Positions 63,331 to 64,000 of a stretch of 64,000 bases of DNA are shown here, one piece after another. The stretch is taken from assembly GCF_021556395.1 (NCBI RefSeq), contig NZ_JAKGCS010000008.1, forward strand, positions 127,654-191,653. The letters are read 5' to 3'. This DNA is from Acuticoccus kalidii (GTDB lineage: Bacteria > Pseudomonadota > Alphaproteobacteria > Rhizobiales > Amorphaceae). Each line of letters starts with the position of its first letter. Position 1 is the stretch's first letter. Made by a program: the position numbers and the translations under genes. The notes beneath the pieces are model-generated. The model was given only the letters and a program-made list of their open reading frames with translations, was not told where the DNA came from and did not search any database.

Positions 63331-64000
63331 GATGACGTCTCCGACTTGTTGCCGCCGCGGAACATGCGGCCGATCCGTCTGAAGCCTTCGGCAAGCCCGC
63401 CCGGCAGGAAGATCACGACGAGGACGAAGAGAACGCCGAGCGTGAGATGCCACCCCTCGCCGACGAAGGGCGAGACGATGCTGACGGCGAACTCGCGGAC
63501 GCCGTCGGGCAGGAACGAGAAGGCGTCCGACAGGGTGGTGTGGCCGAGCGCGGAGAAGATGTTCTCGAAATATTTGATGAGAACCGCGCCGATGAACGGG
63601 CCGAGGAGGGTGCCCGCCCCGCCGAGGATCGTCATCAGCACGACTTCGCCCGAGGCCGTCCATTGCATCCGCTCCGCGCCGGCGAGTGGGTCGACGACCG
63701 CAAGGAGCGCTCCGGCAAGGCCCGCATACATGCCCGACACGATGAAGGCGACGAGCGTATAAGGCCGCGTGTTGAAGCCGACATAGGCCATGCGCGTCTG
63801 GTTCGACTTGATGCCGCGCAGCATCATGCCGAAGGGCGAGCGGGTGATCCGCAGCGCGATATAGAAGGCGATCATCAGACAGACCGCGCAGGCCCAGAAC
63901 CCGGCCATCCCCGTCATCGAGATGCCGAAAAAGGAGGCGCGGGGGATGGCGACTTCGGACGAGCCGACGAGCGCGTCGAGCACGCGCGGATCGTTCCGCA
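63327..64000 (-). CDS. livM: Branched-chain amino acid-type ABC permease LivM, C-terminal part (5' end outside window)
   Basis: The frame is open to the right edge of the window, so the start is missing; a GTG at 63983 is not the true start. The ~224 visible residues hold about six membrane segments and the LivM motifs [23 protein letters not shown] and [15 protein letters not shown]. Permease of the same importer as LivG and LivF. Confidence 0.9.
   Translation of the reverse strand, partial: RNDPRVLDALVGSSEVAIPRASFFGISMTGMAGFWACAVCLMIAFYIALRITRSPFGMMLRGIKSNQTRMAYVGFNTRPYTLVAFIVSGMYAGLAGALLAVVDPLAGAERMQWTASGEVVLMTILGGAGTLLGPFIGAVLIKYFENIFSALGHTTLSDAFSFLPDGVREFAVSIVSPFVGEGWHLTLGVLFVLVVIFLPGGLAEGFRRIGRMFRGGNKSETSS

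Overview
The window is a very GC-rich, gene-dense stretch of bacterial chromosome. The best match is an alphaproteobacterium of the Hyphomicrobiales (Rhizobiales) type, probably marine or salt-adapted. Evidence: a DUF4175/TIGR02302 protein beside ftsEX, a DUF2125 protein, adjacent chorismate mutase-hisC-tyrC and metX-metW units, an Mla-type lipid transport operon with a STAS-MlaE fusion and a very long MCE protein, a seven-gene Mrp Na+/H+ antiporter, and a methyltransferase that resembles the DMSP-synthesis enzyme DsyB. I see no insertion sequence, integrase, prophage, CRISPR array or rRNA. The only RNA gene found is tRNA-Pro(GGG) at 40463-40539 (minus). Base composition and codon use look uniform, so nothing stands out as a recent island.

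Layout. 1-7832: cell envelope genes (DUF4175 C-terminus cut by the window edge, ftsE, an ftsX with a giant N-terminal extension, plsC, chaC on the other strand, a DUF2125 protein). 7813-12618: tyrosine/phenylalanine branch operon (chorismate mutase, hisC, tyrC; minus) divergent from methionine metX-metW (plus). 12554-15781: a methyltransferase-fold protein, gloB, a DUF985 cupin and a HAD phosphatase. 15794-17685: arsenic operon arsR-arsC-acr3 (minus). 17971-20928: DsyB-like methyltransferase and a TPR protein. 21112-30565: a sigma-54-type promoter, mrpABCDEFG (mrpG fused to a USP-like module), then an NtrB/NtrC-type sensor kinase and sigma-54 activator, all on one strand with overlapping or nearly touching reading frames.

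30578-35531: HlyD-RbbA-YhhJ export system (minus). 35667-38202: two divergent enolase-superfamily genes. 38271-40232: chemoreceptor. 40463-40539: tRNA-Pro. 40950-48827: a cytoplasmic choloylglycine-hydrolase-like gene, glutamate decarboxylase, a membrane protein, ytcA-mdtN-mdtO-like efflux genes, and an exported choloylglycine-hydrolase-like gene. 48928-51539: LysR regulator divergent from two SDR genes. 51751-54642: GntR/UTRA regulator convergent with dgcN-dgcA (D-glutamate catabolism). 54771-60502: STAS-mlaE, mlaF, 1038-aa MCE protein, auxiliary lipoprotein. 60600-64000: membrane dipeptidase coupled to livF-livG-livM (livM cut by the window edge).

The strongest system-level observation is the Mrp locus. 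An exact -24/-12 sigma-54 promoter lies directly upstream of mrpA, and the same gene string ends with an enhancer-binding response regulator (GAFTGA motif) and its kinase. This suggests an autoregulated, signal-controlled antiporter operon. The same operon carries an apparently novel MrpG-USP-like fusion and a shortened MrpE.
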